DNA of 64,000 nucleotides from an uncultured Bacilli bacterium (lineage in GTDB: Bacteria; Bacillota_I; Bacilli_A; RF39; UBA660): the NCBI GenBank assembly GCA_944350495.1, contig CALVOZ010000005.1, forward strand, positions 1-64,000, in the 5' to 3' direction. The position numbers and the translations under genes are program-made. Each line of letters opens with the position of its first letter. The first letter of the stretch is position 1. The notes beneath the pieces are model-generated. The model did no database searches. It was not told the DNA's origin and was given only the letters and a program-made list of their open reading frames with translations. Of the stretch, positions 36,240 to 44,651 are shown one piece after another.

Positions 36240-37304
36240 ATGAATGGCACATTAGATCATAAATGTCCTAACTGTTCAGCAGTGTTAAAATTTAATCCAC
36301 ATGGACAAAATTGGAAATGTGAATATTGTCGTAGTGAATTTAACATAGAACAAATAGAACAAGCACAAGCAAAATCTGGTGCTACGATTAACGAGACAAC
36401 TGCAGCTGTCAAAGCTGAAAAGAATTTGGAGGGAATGGATGTATATTCATGTCCTAACTGTGGTGCCCAAATTATTGCTGACGATAATGTTACAGCAACT
36501 TCTTGTGTATATTGCAAAAGTACAGCAATATTAAAAAATAAATTAGTAGGTGAATTTAATCCTACAAAAGTAATTGCATTTCATAAGACTAAAGAAGATG
36601 CTATTGCAGCCTTTAAAAAGATCAGAAAAGGACGTCCATTTGCGCCTAAAGAATTTAATGATCCTAAAAATATTAATGAAATGTCAGGTATTTATATTCC
36701 TTTCTGGATATATGATTTTCAATGTTCAGGAAGTTTAACAGCAGATGCTAAAAGAATTAATTCTCATCGTTCTGGTGATTATATTATCACTAGAACTGAT
36801 GTGTATTTAGCAATGCGTGATGGTAGTATGGCATTTCATAGAATTCCAGTTGACGGTTCTAAAAGATTTGATAATGATATTATGAATTCAATTGAACCAT
36901 TTGATTATCGAGAGTTAGTTGATTTCAATCATGGCTATTTATCAGGCTTTTTAGCTGAAAAATATGATGTAGATGGTGATACAGCCATGAATGATGCAGT
37001 TGAGCGTGTTAAGAATTCTACTAATGATGTTTTAAAGAACAGTATTAATGGATATTCAACAGTAACTGTAACAAGTGCAAATCACAATTTAAATTTAACA
37101 AATAAAGAATATATATTGCTTCCAGTATGGATGCTAAATATTAAATATAAAGATAAGATTTATACTTTTGCAATGAATGGCCAAACAGGTAAAATGGTAG
37201 GAGATATTCCAATCGATAAGAAGAAAGCTGTTTTATGTTGGATTGGTTTATGTGCCTTGTCATTCTTGGTATGCTTTATAGTATACTGGTTGGGAGGTTT
37301 ATAA
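36240..37304 (+). CDS. TFIIB-type zinc-ribbon membrane protein
   Basis: 354 residues. Two zinc ribbons lie near the N-terminus (CPNC...CEYC at about 9-31 and CPNC...CVYC at about 72-94). A large central domain with GIYIPFWIYDFQ and the strand LLPVWMLNIKY follows. One transmembrane helix (about 330-350) lies at the end, so the bulk faces the cytoplasm. Proteins of this kind recur in Bacillota next to TPM-domain proteins, and a TPM gene follows here by two bases. The function is unknown; an envelope quality-control or membrane role is a guess. Confidence 0.75.
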   Translation: MNGTLDHKCPNCSAVLKFNPHGQNWKCEYCRSEFNIEQIEQAQAKSGATINETTAAVKAEKNLEGMDVYSCPNCGAQIIADDNVTATSCVYCKSTAILKNKLVGEFNPTKVIAFHKTKEDAIAAFKKIRKGRPFAPKEFNDPKNINEMSGIYIPFWIYDFQCSGSLTADAKRINSHRSGDYIITRTDVYLAMRDGSMAFHRIPVDGSKRFDNDIMNSIEPFDYRELVDFNHGYLSGFLAEKYDVDGDTAMNDAVERVKNSTNDVLKNSINGYSTVTVTSANHNLNLTNKEYILLPVWMLNIKYKDKIYTFAMNGQTGKMVGDIPIDKKKAVLCWIGLCALSFLVCFIVYWLGGL

Positions 37305-37305
37305 T

Positions 37306-38121
37306 ATGAAAAAAATATTATTTAGTATTTTATTCTTCTTTATGTTTTTATTACCCGTTAGTGCTTTAGATACTTCATTAAAAGTATATGATGATGCTGA
37401 TTTATTGACTGATGCTGAAGAAGAAACTTTAAGGCAATTAGCTATTCAATTTGTTGAGAATCATGATATGGATTTAGTTATTGTAACCACTTTATATAAT
37501 GATGGTAAAGGTACTGAAGCTTATGCTCAAGATTTTTATGATTATAATGGATTTGGTATTGGAGAAACACATGATGGTATTTTATTCTTAATAGATAGAA
37601 CATATGGCTATAATGATACATATATGGTAACTACAGGACATGCTATATTAGTATATGATGATACTAGAATAAATTCAATTTTAGATGACATATATTATGT
37701 TAAAGATAATGGCTATTATGATATGTTCGAAACATTTATTACAAGTTCTGATAAATGGGCAGAGAAAGGTGTAGCTCCTTCCAATGAAGATTATGAAATT
37801 GATAAAAATGGTAATTTTGTTCGCAAAAGAAAATTTCCTTTGGGAATGACAATAGCAATATCCTTATTAGTCCCAACAGGAGTTGTAATATTCTTTATAT
37901 TACGAAATAAAATGGTAAGAAAAGCTACTAGAGCAGCTGAATATTTAGATTCAAATTCAATTAGTTTTTCAAGAAAAGAAGACAGATTTATTACAACTCA
38001 TACTACTAGAACTTATTCACCACGTAATACTGGTAGTAGTGGTAGCGTTGGCGGTGGAGGTTCCTCAATTAGCCGTGGTAGTAGCGGTAGGTCACATGGT
38101 GGTGGCGGAAGAAGAATGTAA
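37306..38121 (+). CDS. TPM-domain membrane protein (YgcG-like)
   Basis: 271 residues. A signal peptide (1-20) is followed by a TPM domain (about 25-145, starting VYDDADLLTDAEEETLRQLA), one transmembrane helix (about 180-200) and a basic, Ser/Gly-rich cytoplasmic tail ending GRSHGGGGRRM. In YgcG-like proteins such Gly-rich tails are common. TPM domains have been linked to phosphatase activity in plants and to photosystem repair, but the bacterial role is unclear. It is cotranscribed with the zinc-ribbon protein upstream. Confidence 0.85.
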   Translation: MKKILFSILFFFMFLLPVSALDTSLKVYDDADLLTDAEEETLRQLAIQFVENHDMDLVIVTTLYNDGKGTEAYAQDFYDYNGFGIGETHDGILFLIDRTYGYNDTYMVTTGHAILVYDDTRINSILDDIYYVKDNGYYDMFETFITSSDKWAEKGVAPSNEDYEIDKNGNFVRKRKFPLGMTIAISLLVPTGVVIFFILRNKMVRKATRAAEYLDSNSISFSRKEDRFITTHTTRTYSPRNTGSSGSVGGGGSSISRGSSGRSHGGGGRRM

Positions 38122-38146
38122 AAGGAGTAAGATAACTTACTCCTTT
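38121..38146. terminator. Bidirectional terminator between convergent genes
   Basis: 11-bp perfect stem (38121-38131 with 38136-38146), ATAA loop, A/T tracts on both sides. Confidence 0.85.
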
Positions 38147-39261
38147 ATTATTGGCTTGTGTTGATATTCTTCTTTAATAAATTCTTTTCCCTTTAATATA
38201 CCTAAAATTTTAGTAACACGCATTTCAATTTCTAAAAGTTTATTCACATCATTAGAATAATTAGTAATAAGAGGTAGATTTAACTCTTTTTTTATTAGTC
38301 TTAAATATTCTTGTCCATTTCTATTAAAACCTAAAACACGAATATAACTTTTATCTTTATAATAATTAGCTTCTTCTTTAGTAAACGAAAATAAAATATG
38401 TGAACACATTCTCATTAATCTATTATAAGTATAATATTTACTTTTAATGGCTAAAATAAACTCGTTTAAGTTATTGCAGTTAACTATTTCTTTTTTCATC
38501 CGTGAGATAATATTTTTATCTACTGTTTGATATTTATCTAAATTATCTTCTGCTAAAATCTTATATTTAATGAAAGGAAAATAATCATTTAAAAAATACA
38601 TTTTATTATTTAAATACTTTAAACTATAATCAGGTACTAAATTTGAAAAATCTTCACCATTAATTATTTTATTTCTAATACTAGTTGCGCTTCCAGAATC
38701 TAAACTGTGATAATCATTGGTTCTTTTTATTGTAAGAGGTTCAATGTGATATTTATTTTTTATTATTTCTTTAACATATCCTAGTCCTAATAAATCATTT
38801 GGTGTTGTAATATCAATGTCATGGTCTTTTAAAGCCTGAGCTAAAGCTGAAGGATAATTTAGCCCTGTATCTAAAAGCATTCTAACTTTGTTTTGATATT
38901 CTTGATTATTCAACTGAATATCTGCTGCGCTATATAATTTATCAATATTATTATCTTCTGAACCAAAAATAACTTTATCAACCTTTAATTCTGCAAGTAT
39001 TTTAATTGTGCCATAGCAAAATATGTCCGCAGCTTGACTGGCATGAAAATATGGTAGCTCGACTACTAAGTCAACTCCATAATGAAGAGCAATATCAGTT
39101 TTCTCCCACTTATTTAAAATACTTAATTCACCACGTTCAGTAACAGATCCAGACATGACTAATATAATCATTGAATTGGGATATAATTTTTTAATTTTAT
39201 CTATATGATATAAATGTCCATTATGAAATGGATTATATTCACATATAATACCTATCTTCAT
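38137..39261 (-). CDS. tmcAL: tRNA(Met) cytidine acetate ligase TmcAL (YlbM)
   Basis: 374 residues. The N-terminal nucleotidyltransferase motif GIICEYNPFHNGHLYHI and SGSVTERGE are diagnostic. TmcAL uses acetate and ATP to form N4-acetylcytidine at the wobble base of elongator tRNA-Met. The start ATG at 39261 is preferred over upstream GTG codons because GGTGAAG is then correctly spaced. It is divergent from yceD-rpmF, the same grouping as ylbM-ylbN-rpmF in Bacillus, although there they are arranged on one strand or close by. Confidence 0.94.
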   Translation of the reverse strand: MKIGIICEYNPFHNGHLYHIDKIKKLYPNSMIILVMSGSVTERGELSILNKWEKTDIALHYGVDLVVELPYFHASQAADIFCYGTIKILAELKVDKVIFGSEDNNIDKLYSAADIQLNNQEYQNKVRMLLDTGLNYPSALAQALKDHDIDITTPNDLLGLGYVKEIIKNKYHIEPLTIKRTNDYHSLDSGSATSIRNKIINGEDFSNLVPDYSLKYLNNKMYFLNDYFPFIKYKILAEDNLDKYQTVDKNIISRMKKEIVNCNNLNEFILAIKSKYYTYNRLMRMCSHILFSFTKEEANYYKDKSYIRVLGFNRNGQEYLRLIKKELNLPLITNYSNDVNKLLEIEMRVTKILGILKGKEFIKEEYQHKPIIKE

Positions 39262-39295
39262 TTTCTTCACCACTTATATAATAGCATATTTTTCC

Positions 39296-39324
39296 TTGAT
39301 TTTTTATATATTTTTATGTATAAT
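39296..39324 (+). promoter_or_regulatory. Promoter for yceD-rpmF
   Basis: TTGATT at 39296-39301, a 17-bp spacer, TATAAT at 39319-39324. Confidence 0.75.
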
Positions 39325-39343
39325 GTTTTAGTCGGGTGATATT

Positions 39344-39817
39344 ATGAATATTGATTTAACTCGTTTATTTAGTAGAATAGATAAAGAAGTTAGTGTAGAT
39401 GAAATCTATTCGTTTACAGAATTAGAAGGAACTGGCGTTACTTCAATTGATAATGTAAGTATTAAGGGATACATAAAGTTAAATGCTTTATCTGAACCAT
39501 ATCTTAATTTAGATATTGAAGGTGTAATGGTTATTCCATGTGCGATAACATTAAAACCAGTTGAATATCCATTTTCCATTAAAATCGAAGGAGATTTGGA
39601 AGAAATTGCTGATGATAATCCTGAAAAGTATATAAATTCTAAAAATTCTCTTGATATTTTGCCAATAATATGGGAAAATATATTAATGGAAATTCCTATG
39701 CGTGTTGTAAGTGAAGGCGCTGATGACGTTGCCTTAGAAGGTGATGGCTGGAAGTTTATAACAGGTAATGAGAAAGTGGAAAATTCGGAACTATCCAAAT
39801 TGAAAGATTTATTATAA
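39344..39817 (+). CDS. yceD: YceD family protein (DUF177)
   Basis: 157 residues, the Gram-positive YceD form. It contains LNIEGVMVIPCAITLKP-like strands with the single conserved Cys and the ending DGWKFITG...SKLKDLL. It lies directly before rpmF, the near-universal arrangement; YceD is tied to 23S rRNA metabolism and L32 in other organisms. GGGTGAT precedes the ATG. Confidence 0.9.
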   Translation: MNIDLTRLFSRIDKEVSVDEIYSFTELEGTGVTSIDNVSIKGYIKLNALSEPYLNLDIEGVMVIPCAITLKPVEYPFSIKIEGDLEEIADDNPEKYINSKNSLDILPIIWENILMEIPMRVVSEGADDVALEGDGWKFITGNEKVENSELSKLKDLL

Positions 39818-39834
39818 GAACGTGAGGTGAAACA

Positions 39835-40020
39835 ATGGCTGTACCATTTAGAAAAGTAAGTAATACTAGAGGAAGAAAAAGAAGAACTCATTATAAAATT
39901 AGTGAGAACGGAACTACAAAATGCCCAAAATGTGGTGCTGAAATTAGACCACACAGAGTATGTTTAGAATGTGGAACATACAAAGGAAAAGAAGTTATTA
40001 AAAAAGAAGAAGAGAAATAA
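39835..40020 (+). CDS. rpmF: 50S ribosomal protein L32
   Basis: 61 residues: MAVPFRKVS then a basic stretch, followed by a zinc ribbon with Cys30, Cys33, Cys43 and Cys46, so this is the zinc-binding (C+) form. It follows yceD by 17 bases with GTGAGGTG as ribosome binding site. Its last codons form the stem of a terminator. Confidence 0.97.
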   Translation: MAVPFRKVSNTRGRKRRTHYKISENGTTKCPKCGAEIRPHRVCLECGTYKGKEVIKKEEEK

Positions 40021-40033
40021 TCTTCTTTTTTTT
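40003..40033 (+). terminator. Intrinsic terminator after rpmF
   Basis: 8-bp stem (40003-40010 with 40021-40028) and a T run. Confidence 0.7.
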
Positions 40034-40051
40034 GTAATTAAATATTATTAG

Positions 40052-40079
40052 TTGACAACTAATATAAATATGATATAAT
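40052..40079 (+). promoter_or_regulatory. Promoter for the T-box operon
   Basis: TTGACA at 40052-40057, a 16-bp spacer with TG at 40071-40072, TATAAT at 40074-40079. Confidence 0.8.
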
Positions 40080-40086
40080 TAATCTA

Positions 40087-40297
40087 GTTTGTAATTGATG
40101 AAGAAAAATATAAGTAGTTTTACTATTAGTAAATAGAGATTTAACGGTTGGTGAAAGTTAAACAAGATAATAAAATGAAATTACATATTTGGAATCAAAT
40201 CGTTAAATCGCGTTAAGATTATAAGTGCATAACAAGTATTATGAAATAGGGTGGTACCGCGAATATTCGTCCCTATACTCATAATATTTTTTTATTT
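40087..40297 (+). promoter_or_regulatory. T-box riboswitch, probably tRNA-Tyr
   Basis: The antiterminator core GGGTGGTACCGCG (40249-40261) and the downstream CGTCCCT are the T-box hallmarks. The terminator pairs TATTATGAAATAGGG with CCCTATACTCATAATA before seven Ts. In stem I the segment GAAATTACATATTTGG places TAC, a Tyr codon followed by A, in the expected specifier position, matching tyrS in the operon. Uncharged tRNA-Tyr would let transcription read through into the HAD gene, deoC and tyrS. Confidence 0.9.
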
Positions 40298-40308
40298 TAG
40301 GAGGATAT

Positions 40309-40950
40309 ATGATTAAAAAGATTATATTTGATTTAGATAATACACTTTTAATGTTTGATGATAAACAAATTGATGATTATAAAAATGTTTTAAAAAATGC
40401 TGGTTTTAGTTGTGAAAATGATGAAGCAGCCAAAATATATAAAGCAATTGGTAATTATGAATTACAAAGAATTAAATATGATAAAGAATCATTAATTAAT
40501 TTTATTAATAATGAATTAGGAACAAGTTATCCTGTTTCTTTAATAGATAGTATAATTAAAATTATTGGGAAAAATTGGACTAATAATATAGCGCCTAATC
40601 TTATTGAAACATTAGATTATTTATCAAGTAAATATGAATTATATGTTTTAACTAACTGGTTTACTGAATCACAAGTAATGAGGTTAAAAGGTGCTAAAAT
40701 TGATCACTACTTTAAAGAAATAGTTGGTTCTGACATGTGTGATATTAAACCTAATCCAGAAAGTTACGAATATTTCTTAAAAGATACTGAACCTAGCGAA
40801 TGCTTAATGATTGGTGATAGACCGGATATAGACTTAGATGGTGCCTTGAAAATTGGCATGAATGGGTTATTATACGATTATAAACTTAAATATAAAGATA
40901 CGAAGTATGACAAATTTAATGATTGGAAACAAATTAAAGATATATTATAG
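40309..40950 (+). CDS. HAD superfamily hydrolase (YjjG/YfnB-like)
   Basis: 213 residues. HAD motif I is FDLDNTLL near the N-terminus, motif II the Thr in LYVLTNW, motif III Lys in IKPNPESYEYF, and motif IV MIGDRPDIDLDGA. The cap domain is alpha-helical, as in YjjG-type nucleotidases. It probably hydrolyses a phosphate from a small metabolite, perhaps a nucleotide, which would suit its place before deoC. It is the first gene after the T-box leader, with AGGAGG just before the ATG. Confidence 0.85.
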   Translation: MIKKIIFDLDNTLLMFDDKQIDDYKNVLKNAGFSCENDEAAKIYKAIGNYELQRIKYDKESLINFINNELGTSYPVSLIDSIIKIIGKNWTNNIAPNLIETLDYLSSKYELYVLTNWFTESQVMRLKGAKIDHYFKEIVGSDMCDIKPNPESYEYFLKDTEPSECLMIGDRPDIDLDGALKIGMNGLLYDYKLKYKDTKYDKFNDWKQIKDIL

Positions 40951-40959
40951 GAGGTATTT

Positions 40960-41703
40960 ATGGAATTAAATAGTTATATAGACCATACAAATTTAAATGC
41001 AACTGCAACATTAAAAGATATTGAAAAATTATGTGAGGAAGCTAAAAAATACCATTTTGCTAGTGTTTGTGTTCATCCTTACTATGTTATGGTTGCTAAA
41101 GAACTACTTAAAGGTAGTAATGTTGAAGTAGGAACTGTAGTTGGATTCCCATTAGGTGCTAATACAATGGAAGTAAAAGCATTTGAAGCGATAAATGCTA
41201 TTGAAAATGGTGCTGATGAAATTGATATGGTAATTAATCTGAGTGCTTTAAAAAATAAAGATTATGATTATGTTAAAGAAGAGATAGAAGAAGTTAGAGA
41301 TTCAATTGATGGTAAAGTATTAAAAGTTATTATTGAAACCTGCTATCTAAGTGAAGAAGAAATTATTAAAATGACAGAAATTTGTAATGAGACATTTGTT
41401 AATTTTATTAAAACTTCAACTGGCTTCGGCTCAGATGGTGCTAAAGTAAGTGATGTTGAATTAATAGCTAAACACAAAAATGAAATTTTAGAGATAAAAG
41501 CAAGCGGGGGAATTAGAAATGTTGAAACTGCTGAAGATTTAATTAATGCTGGTGCTACAAGATTAGGTACTAGTAAAGGTGTAATTTTAATGGACGCTAA
41601 CCATGATTATGAAAGTGATGATGAGTGTGATTGTGGTGATGAATGTCATGAAACTGAACATAAATGTAGATGTGGCAAATGTCATTGCCATCATGATGAA
41701 TAA
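40960..41703 (+). CDS. deoC: Deoxyribose-phosphate aldolase with a Cys/His-rich C-terminal tail
   Basis: 247 residues. The aldolase (about 1-211) has the Schiff-base Lys151 in FIKTSTGFGSDGA and a second Lys in IKASGGIR, so 2-deoxyribose-5-phosphate cleavage to acetaldehyde and glyceraldehyde-3-phosphate is expected. After the normal end of the fold comes a tail of about 36 residues with seven Cys and six His (Cys223, 225, 229, 236, 238, 241, 243; His215, 230, 234, 242, 244, 245), which looks like a metal-binding appendage. It lies between the HAD gene and tyrS behind a T-box, an unusual setting for deoC. The frame is open throughout and the tail is not an artefact of a shifted stop in the given sequence. 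Confidence 0.93.
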   Translation: MELNSYIDHTNLNATATLKDIEKLCEEAKKYHFASVCVHPYYVMVAKELLKGSNVEVGTVVGFPLGANTMEVKAFEAINAIENGADEIDMVINLSALKNKDYDYVKEEIEEVRDSIDGKVLKVIIETCYLSEEEIIKMTEICNETFVNFIKTSTGFGSDGAKVSDVELIAKHKNEILEIKASGGIRNVETAEDLINAGATRLGTSKGVILMDANHDYESDDECDCGDECHETEHKCRCGKCHCHHDE

Positions 41704-41720
41704 TTGAAAGGAGAAATAAT

Positions 41721-42944
41721 ATGAAATTATTTGATGATTTAAAATGGAGAGGACTTATTAAGGATATTAGTAGTCCTGAACTAGAGAGAAAATTAAACGA
41801 AGAATCTTTAACATTTTATATAGGTACTGACCCAACAGCAGATTCTATGCATATCGGTCACTTTTCTTCATTTTTAATAGCTACTCGTTTAGCTCGTTAT
41901 GGTCATCAACCAATTCTTTTAGTAGGTGGAGCAACAGGACTTATTGGAGATCCTAAACCTTCTAATGAAAGACAAATGATTACTAAAGAAGAGGTTCAAA
42001 AAAACGTAGATGGTTTAACTAAACAAGCAAAGGAAATATTTGGCTTTGAGGTAGTTAATAATTATGATTGGACTAAAGATGTTAATATATTAGATTTCTT
42101 AAGGGATTATGGTAAGTATATTAATGTTAATTATATGTTAGATAAAGATATAATTTCAAGAAGATTAGATTCAGGTATTACTTTCTGTGAATTTGCTTAT
42201 ACATTATTACAAGGAATGGATTTTGTACATTTATACGAAGATAAAGGTGTAACATTACAAGTAGCAGGTTCAGATCAATGGGGCAATATTACAACTGGTA
42301 TTGAATTAGCTCGTAAAAAAAATGATGTTGAGTTATATGGTATGACTATGCCTTTAGTATTAGATGCTAATGGAGTTAAATTTGGAAAAACAGAAGGGAA
42401 CGCTTTATGGTTAGATAAAAATAAAACATCATCTTATGAATTATATCAATATTTAATTAATTCTGATGATGCTATTGTAATTGATTACTTAAAGAAATTA
42501 ACATTCTTAACGAAAGAGGAAATTGAAGTAATTGAAAAAGAACATGTAGCTGCTCCTGAGAAAAGAATTGCTCAAAAAGCTTTAGCTCATGAAGTAATTA
42601 CTTTTTTGCATGGTGAAGAAGAATTTAATAAAGCTGTACATATAAGTGAAGCTCTATTTAGTGGAAATATTAAAGAATTGTCATTAGATGAAATCAAAGA
42701 TGGAATGAAAGATGTACCTAATTTTGAAATAGAAGAAGGAACTTTAATAGACGTCTTAGTTAATAATAAAATTGCAAATAGTAGAAGAGAAGCTAGAGAA
42801 TTTTTAAATGCTGGCTCAATTATTTTAAATGGTGATAAAGTTACTGATGAAAATATGTTAATAACTAAATCATCAGCGATTGAAGAAAAAGTAGTAATTA
42901 TTCGTAAAGGAAAGAAAAAATACTATATGGGTATTTTTAAATAA
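41721..42944 (+). CDS. tyrS: Tyrosine--tRNA ligase
   Basis: 407 residues. The class I TyrRS has the HIGH motif in DSMHIGHFSSF, a Tyr-binding region with QVAGSDQWGNIT and a KMSKS-type KFGKTEGN. The C-terminal S4 domain (about 340-407) binds the tRNA. It is the last gene of the T-box operon, which makes uncharged tRNA-Tyr the natural signal. AAAGGAGA precedes the ATG. Confidence 0.97.
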   Translation: MKLFDDLKWRGLIKDISSPELERKLNEESLTFYIGTDPTADSMHIGHFSSFLIATRLARYGHQPILLVGGATGLIGDPKPSNERQMITKEEVQKNVDGLTKQAKEIFGFEVVNNYDWTKDVNILDFLRDYGKYINVNYMLDKDIISRRLDSGITFCEFAYTLLQGMDFVHLYEDKGVTLQVAGSDQWGNITTGIELARKKNDVELYGMTMPLVLDANGVKFGKTEGNALWLDKNKTSSYELYQYLINSDDAIVIDYLKKLTFLTKEEIEVIEKEHVAAPEKRIAQKALAHEVITFLHGEEEFNKAVHISEALFSGNIKELSLDEIKDGMKDVPNFEIEEGTLIDVLVNNKIANSRREAREFLNAGSIILNGDKVTDENMLITKSSAIEEKVVIIRKGKKKYYMGIFK

Positions 42945-42964
42945 AAGTTTGTTAAAGTGATAAC

Positions 42965-43753
42965 ATGCAAATAAAATTTTACAGAAGATTACAAAATATG
43001 GGAAAGGTTCAAAGTAAGTCTGATACTTTAGATAAAGTTAAACCAATTAATAGAGTTGAGCTATTGAAGCCTATTAATCGTGATACTGTAACATTTAGTG
43101 ATGTAAGTCTGCATTTAAGTATTAAAGAAAGCTTAATAAAAAAGTTAGAGAGTACTCTCCAAGAATGTAATGATATCTTAGCTAAATATAGTGTCATAGA
43201 TGATGATGATTACAAAAGACATGGCCATGGTAAAAATACAATACAAGAAATTTTAAGGATAAAAGAATCAGTTATTAGTTATTTAAATATGGTTAAAAAT
43301 TCTAAAGATTTAAAAGATATTCATGAATTAGAAAAATATATTGATAATTTTTATGTAACGAAAGTAAATTTGTTATTATCAAGTTATATAGCTGAAATAA
43401 TGAATCATTATAATAATACCGTAGTCCCACCTTATTATCATTTTGCAGGTTTAGAAGTATCTAAATGGCGTAGGGAAGCTATGAAGATATTTCCTAATAT
43501 TGATTTATCTATTTATAATGACTATCAATTAAAACAATATGTTATAGCTTATAAGAATGGAATTGCTCCGGATACATTACTAAATATTATGGATGTTAGA
43601 AGATCTCCTGAACATATTAGATTATTATTTTTATTACCTGAGAATGAAATGATGGATGTTTTAGCACACCCAGAATATACTGTTTCACATATTCAAGGGA
43701 TGTTTCCTGATTTGTTAGAAGAAATTGATAAAAATAAAAAAGGACTTGTTTAA
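42965..43753 (+). CDS. Uncharacterised helical protein
   Basis: 262 residues, no signal peptide or transmembrane segment. The sequence is mostly helical (SIKESLIKKLESTLQECNDIL..., HELEKYIDNFYVTK...). I recognise no family. GTGA at 42957-42960 suits a start at 42965; an ATG at 42998 lacks any ribosome binding site. Position after tyrS may mean readthrough from the T-box unit, but no function follows from it. Confidence 0.6.
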   Translation: MQIKFYRRLQNMGKVQSKSDTLDKVKPINRVELLKPINRDTVTFSDVSLHLSIKESLIKKLESTLQECNDILAKYSVIDDDDYKRHGHGKNTIQEILRIKESVISYLNMVKNSKDLKDIHELEKYIDNFYVTKVNLLLSSYIAEIMNHYNNTVVPPYYHFAGLEVSKWRREAMKIFPNIDLSIYNDYQLKQYVIAYKNGIAPDTLLNIMDVRRSPEHIRLLFLLPENEMMDVLAHPEYTVSHIQGMFPDLLEEIDKNKKGLV

Positions 43754-43766
43754 GTCCTTTTTCTTT
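43737..43766. terminator. Bidirectional terminator between convergent genes
   Basis: 11-bp perfect stem (43737-43747 with 43752-43762), GTTT loop, A/T tracts. Confidence 0.9.
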
Positions 43767-43771
43767 TACTA

Positions 43772-44374
43772 TTATCTGTTGTAGTATTCAACGATTAATG
43801 CTTCATTAATATCAGCATTTAATTCGCTTCTTTCAGGATATCTAACATATGTACCTGACATCTTATTAGCATCAAAAGTAACGAAATCAACACGTTTAGC
43901 TAAAGCTTCTAATGAAGTTTTAACGATTGCTAATTCTTTATCATTTTCACGTAAAGAAATAACATCGCCTGGTTTACAAGTGTAAGATGGAATATTAACT
44001 TTTTTACCATTAACAGTTATATGTCCATGGTTAACTAATTGTCTAGCACCTTTTCTTGTAGTTGAAAGACCCATACGATAAACTATATTGTCTAAACGGC
44101 TCTCTAGTAATTTAAGTAAATTTTCGCCATGAACACCTTTGATTTTACCAGCTCTTTCAAAAACTTTTTCGAATTGTTTTTCTGATAATCCATACATAAA
44201 TCTAGCTTTTTGCTTTTCTTGTAATTGGATACCGTAGTTAGATAATTTCTTACCACGTTTATTACCATGTTGCCCTGGAGCATATGGTTTTTTAGCTAAT
44301 TCTTCTCCAGTTTCTAGAGTAGAAAAACCTAAATGACGTGATTTTCTATAAATTGATCCAGTATATCTTGACAT
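43772..44374 (-). CDS. rpsD: 30S ribosomal protein S4
   Basis: 200 residues. It begins MSRYTGS and carries the S4 RNA-binding domain (about 90-155, [21 protein letters not shown]). S4 nucleates assembly of the 30S 5' domain and autoregulates its mRNA. The ATG at 44374 is chosen because AAGGAG is then correctly spaced; an in-frame ATG at 44380 is too close. The standalone gene with its own leader matches Bacillus rpsD. No zinc cysteines are present. Confidence 0.97.
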   Translation of the reverse strand: MSRYTGSIYRKSRHLGFSTLETGEELAKKPYAPGQHGNKRGKKLSNYGIQLQEKQKARFMYGLSEKQFEKVFERAGKIKGVHGENLLKLLESRLDNIVYRMGLSTTRKGARQLVNHGHITVNGKKVNIPSYTCKPGDVISLRENDKELAIVKTSLEALAKRVDFVTFDANKMSGTYVRYPERSELNADINEALIVEYYNR

Positions 44375-44384
44375 CTTCATTCTC

Positions 44385-44530
44385 CTTTCTTTAGATTTGA
44401 TGAAGATGCATTTTTTTTATTCATTATAGGGTGTCTAATTTAAATATATTCGCCTGCAGCAAGGTTACAAATAACCCCTATAGGTAATAGACACATTATA
44501 AATTTAAAATACGCTGCAAATTCATCGCAG
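44385..44530 (-). ncRNA. Ribosomal protein S4 leader
   Basis: A structured 5' leader of about 145 bases between the rpsD promoter and gene. It has long-range complementary arms (GTGTCTA/TAGACAC) and internal pairs around CTGCAGGCG and ACCTATAGGGGTTA, as expected for the Bacillota S4 leader, which S4 binds to repress rpsD. Identified by position and pairing, not by a covariance search. Confidence 0.7.
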
Positions 44531-44535
44531 TTATA

Positions 44536-44563
44536 ATTATATCATTTATATAAAAAAAGTCAA
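44536..44563 (-). promoter_or_regulatory. Promoter for rpsD
   Basis: Minus strand: TTGACT (44558-44563), a 16-bp spacer, TATAAT (44536-44541). Confidence 0.75.
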
Positions 44564-44651
44564 GCAAAACCTGCATTTCAAAAATAAATAAATTGTTATA
44601 AAATGTCGAAAAAATGTAAAAAGTATGATATACTTAATAGTAGGTGATAGT

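Noticed and set aside
40980-41703. Tail of deoC considered as a frameshift artefact joining a separate metallothionein-like gene
   Set aside because: The frame is continuous with no internal start or ribosome binding site before the tail, and the stop is followed normally by the tyrS site. It is reported as a real extension.
44401-44530. A possible tRNA or tmRNA in the gap before rpsD
   Set aside because: No acceptor/anticodon arrangement; position, promoter and pairing fit an S4 leader on the minus strand.
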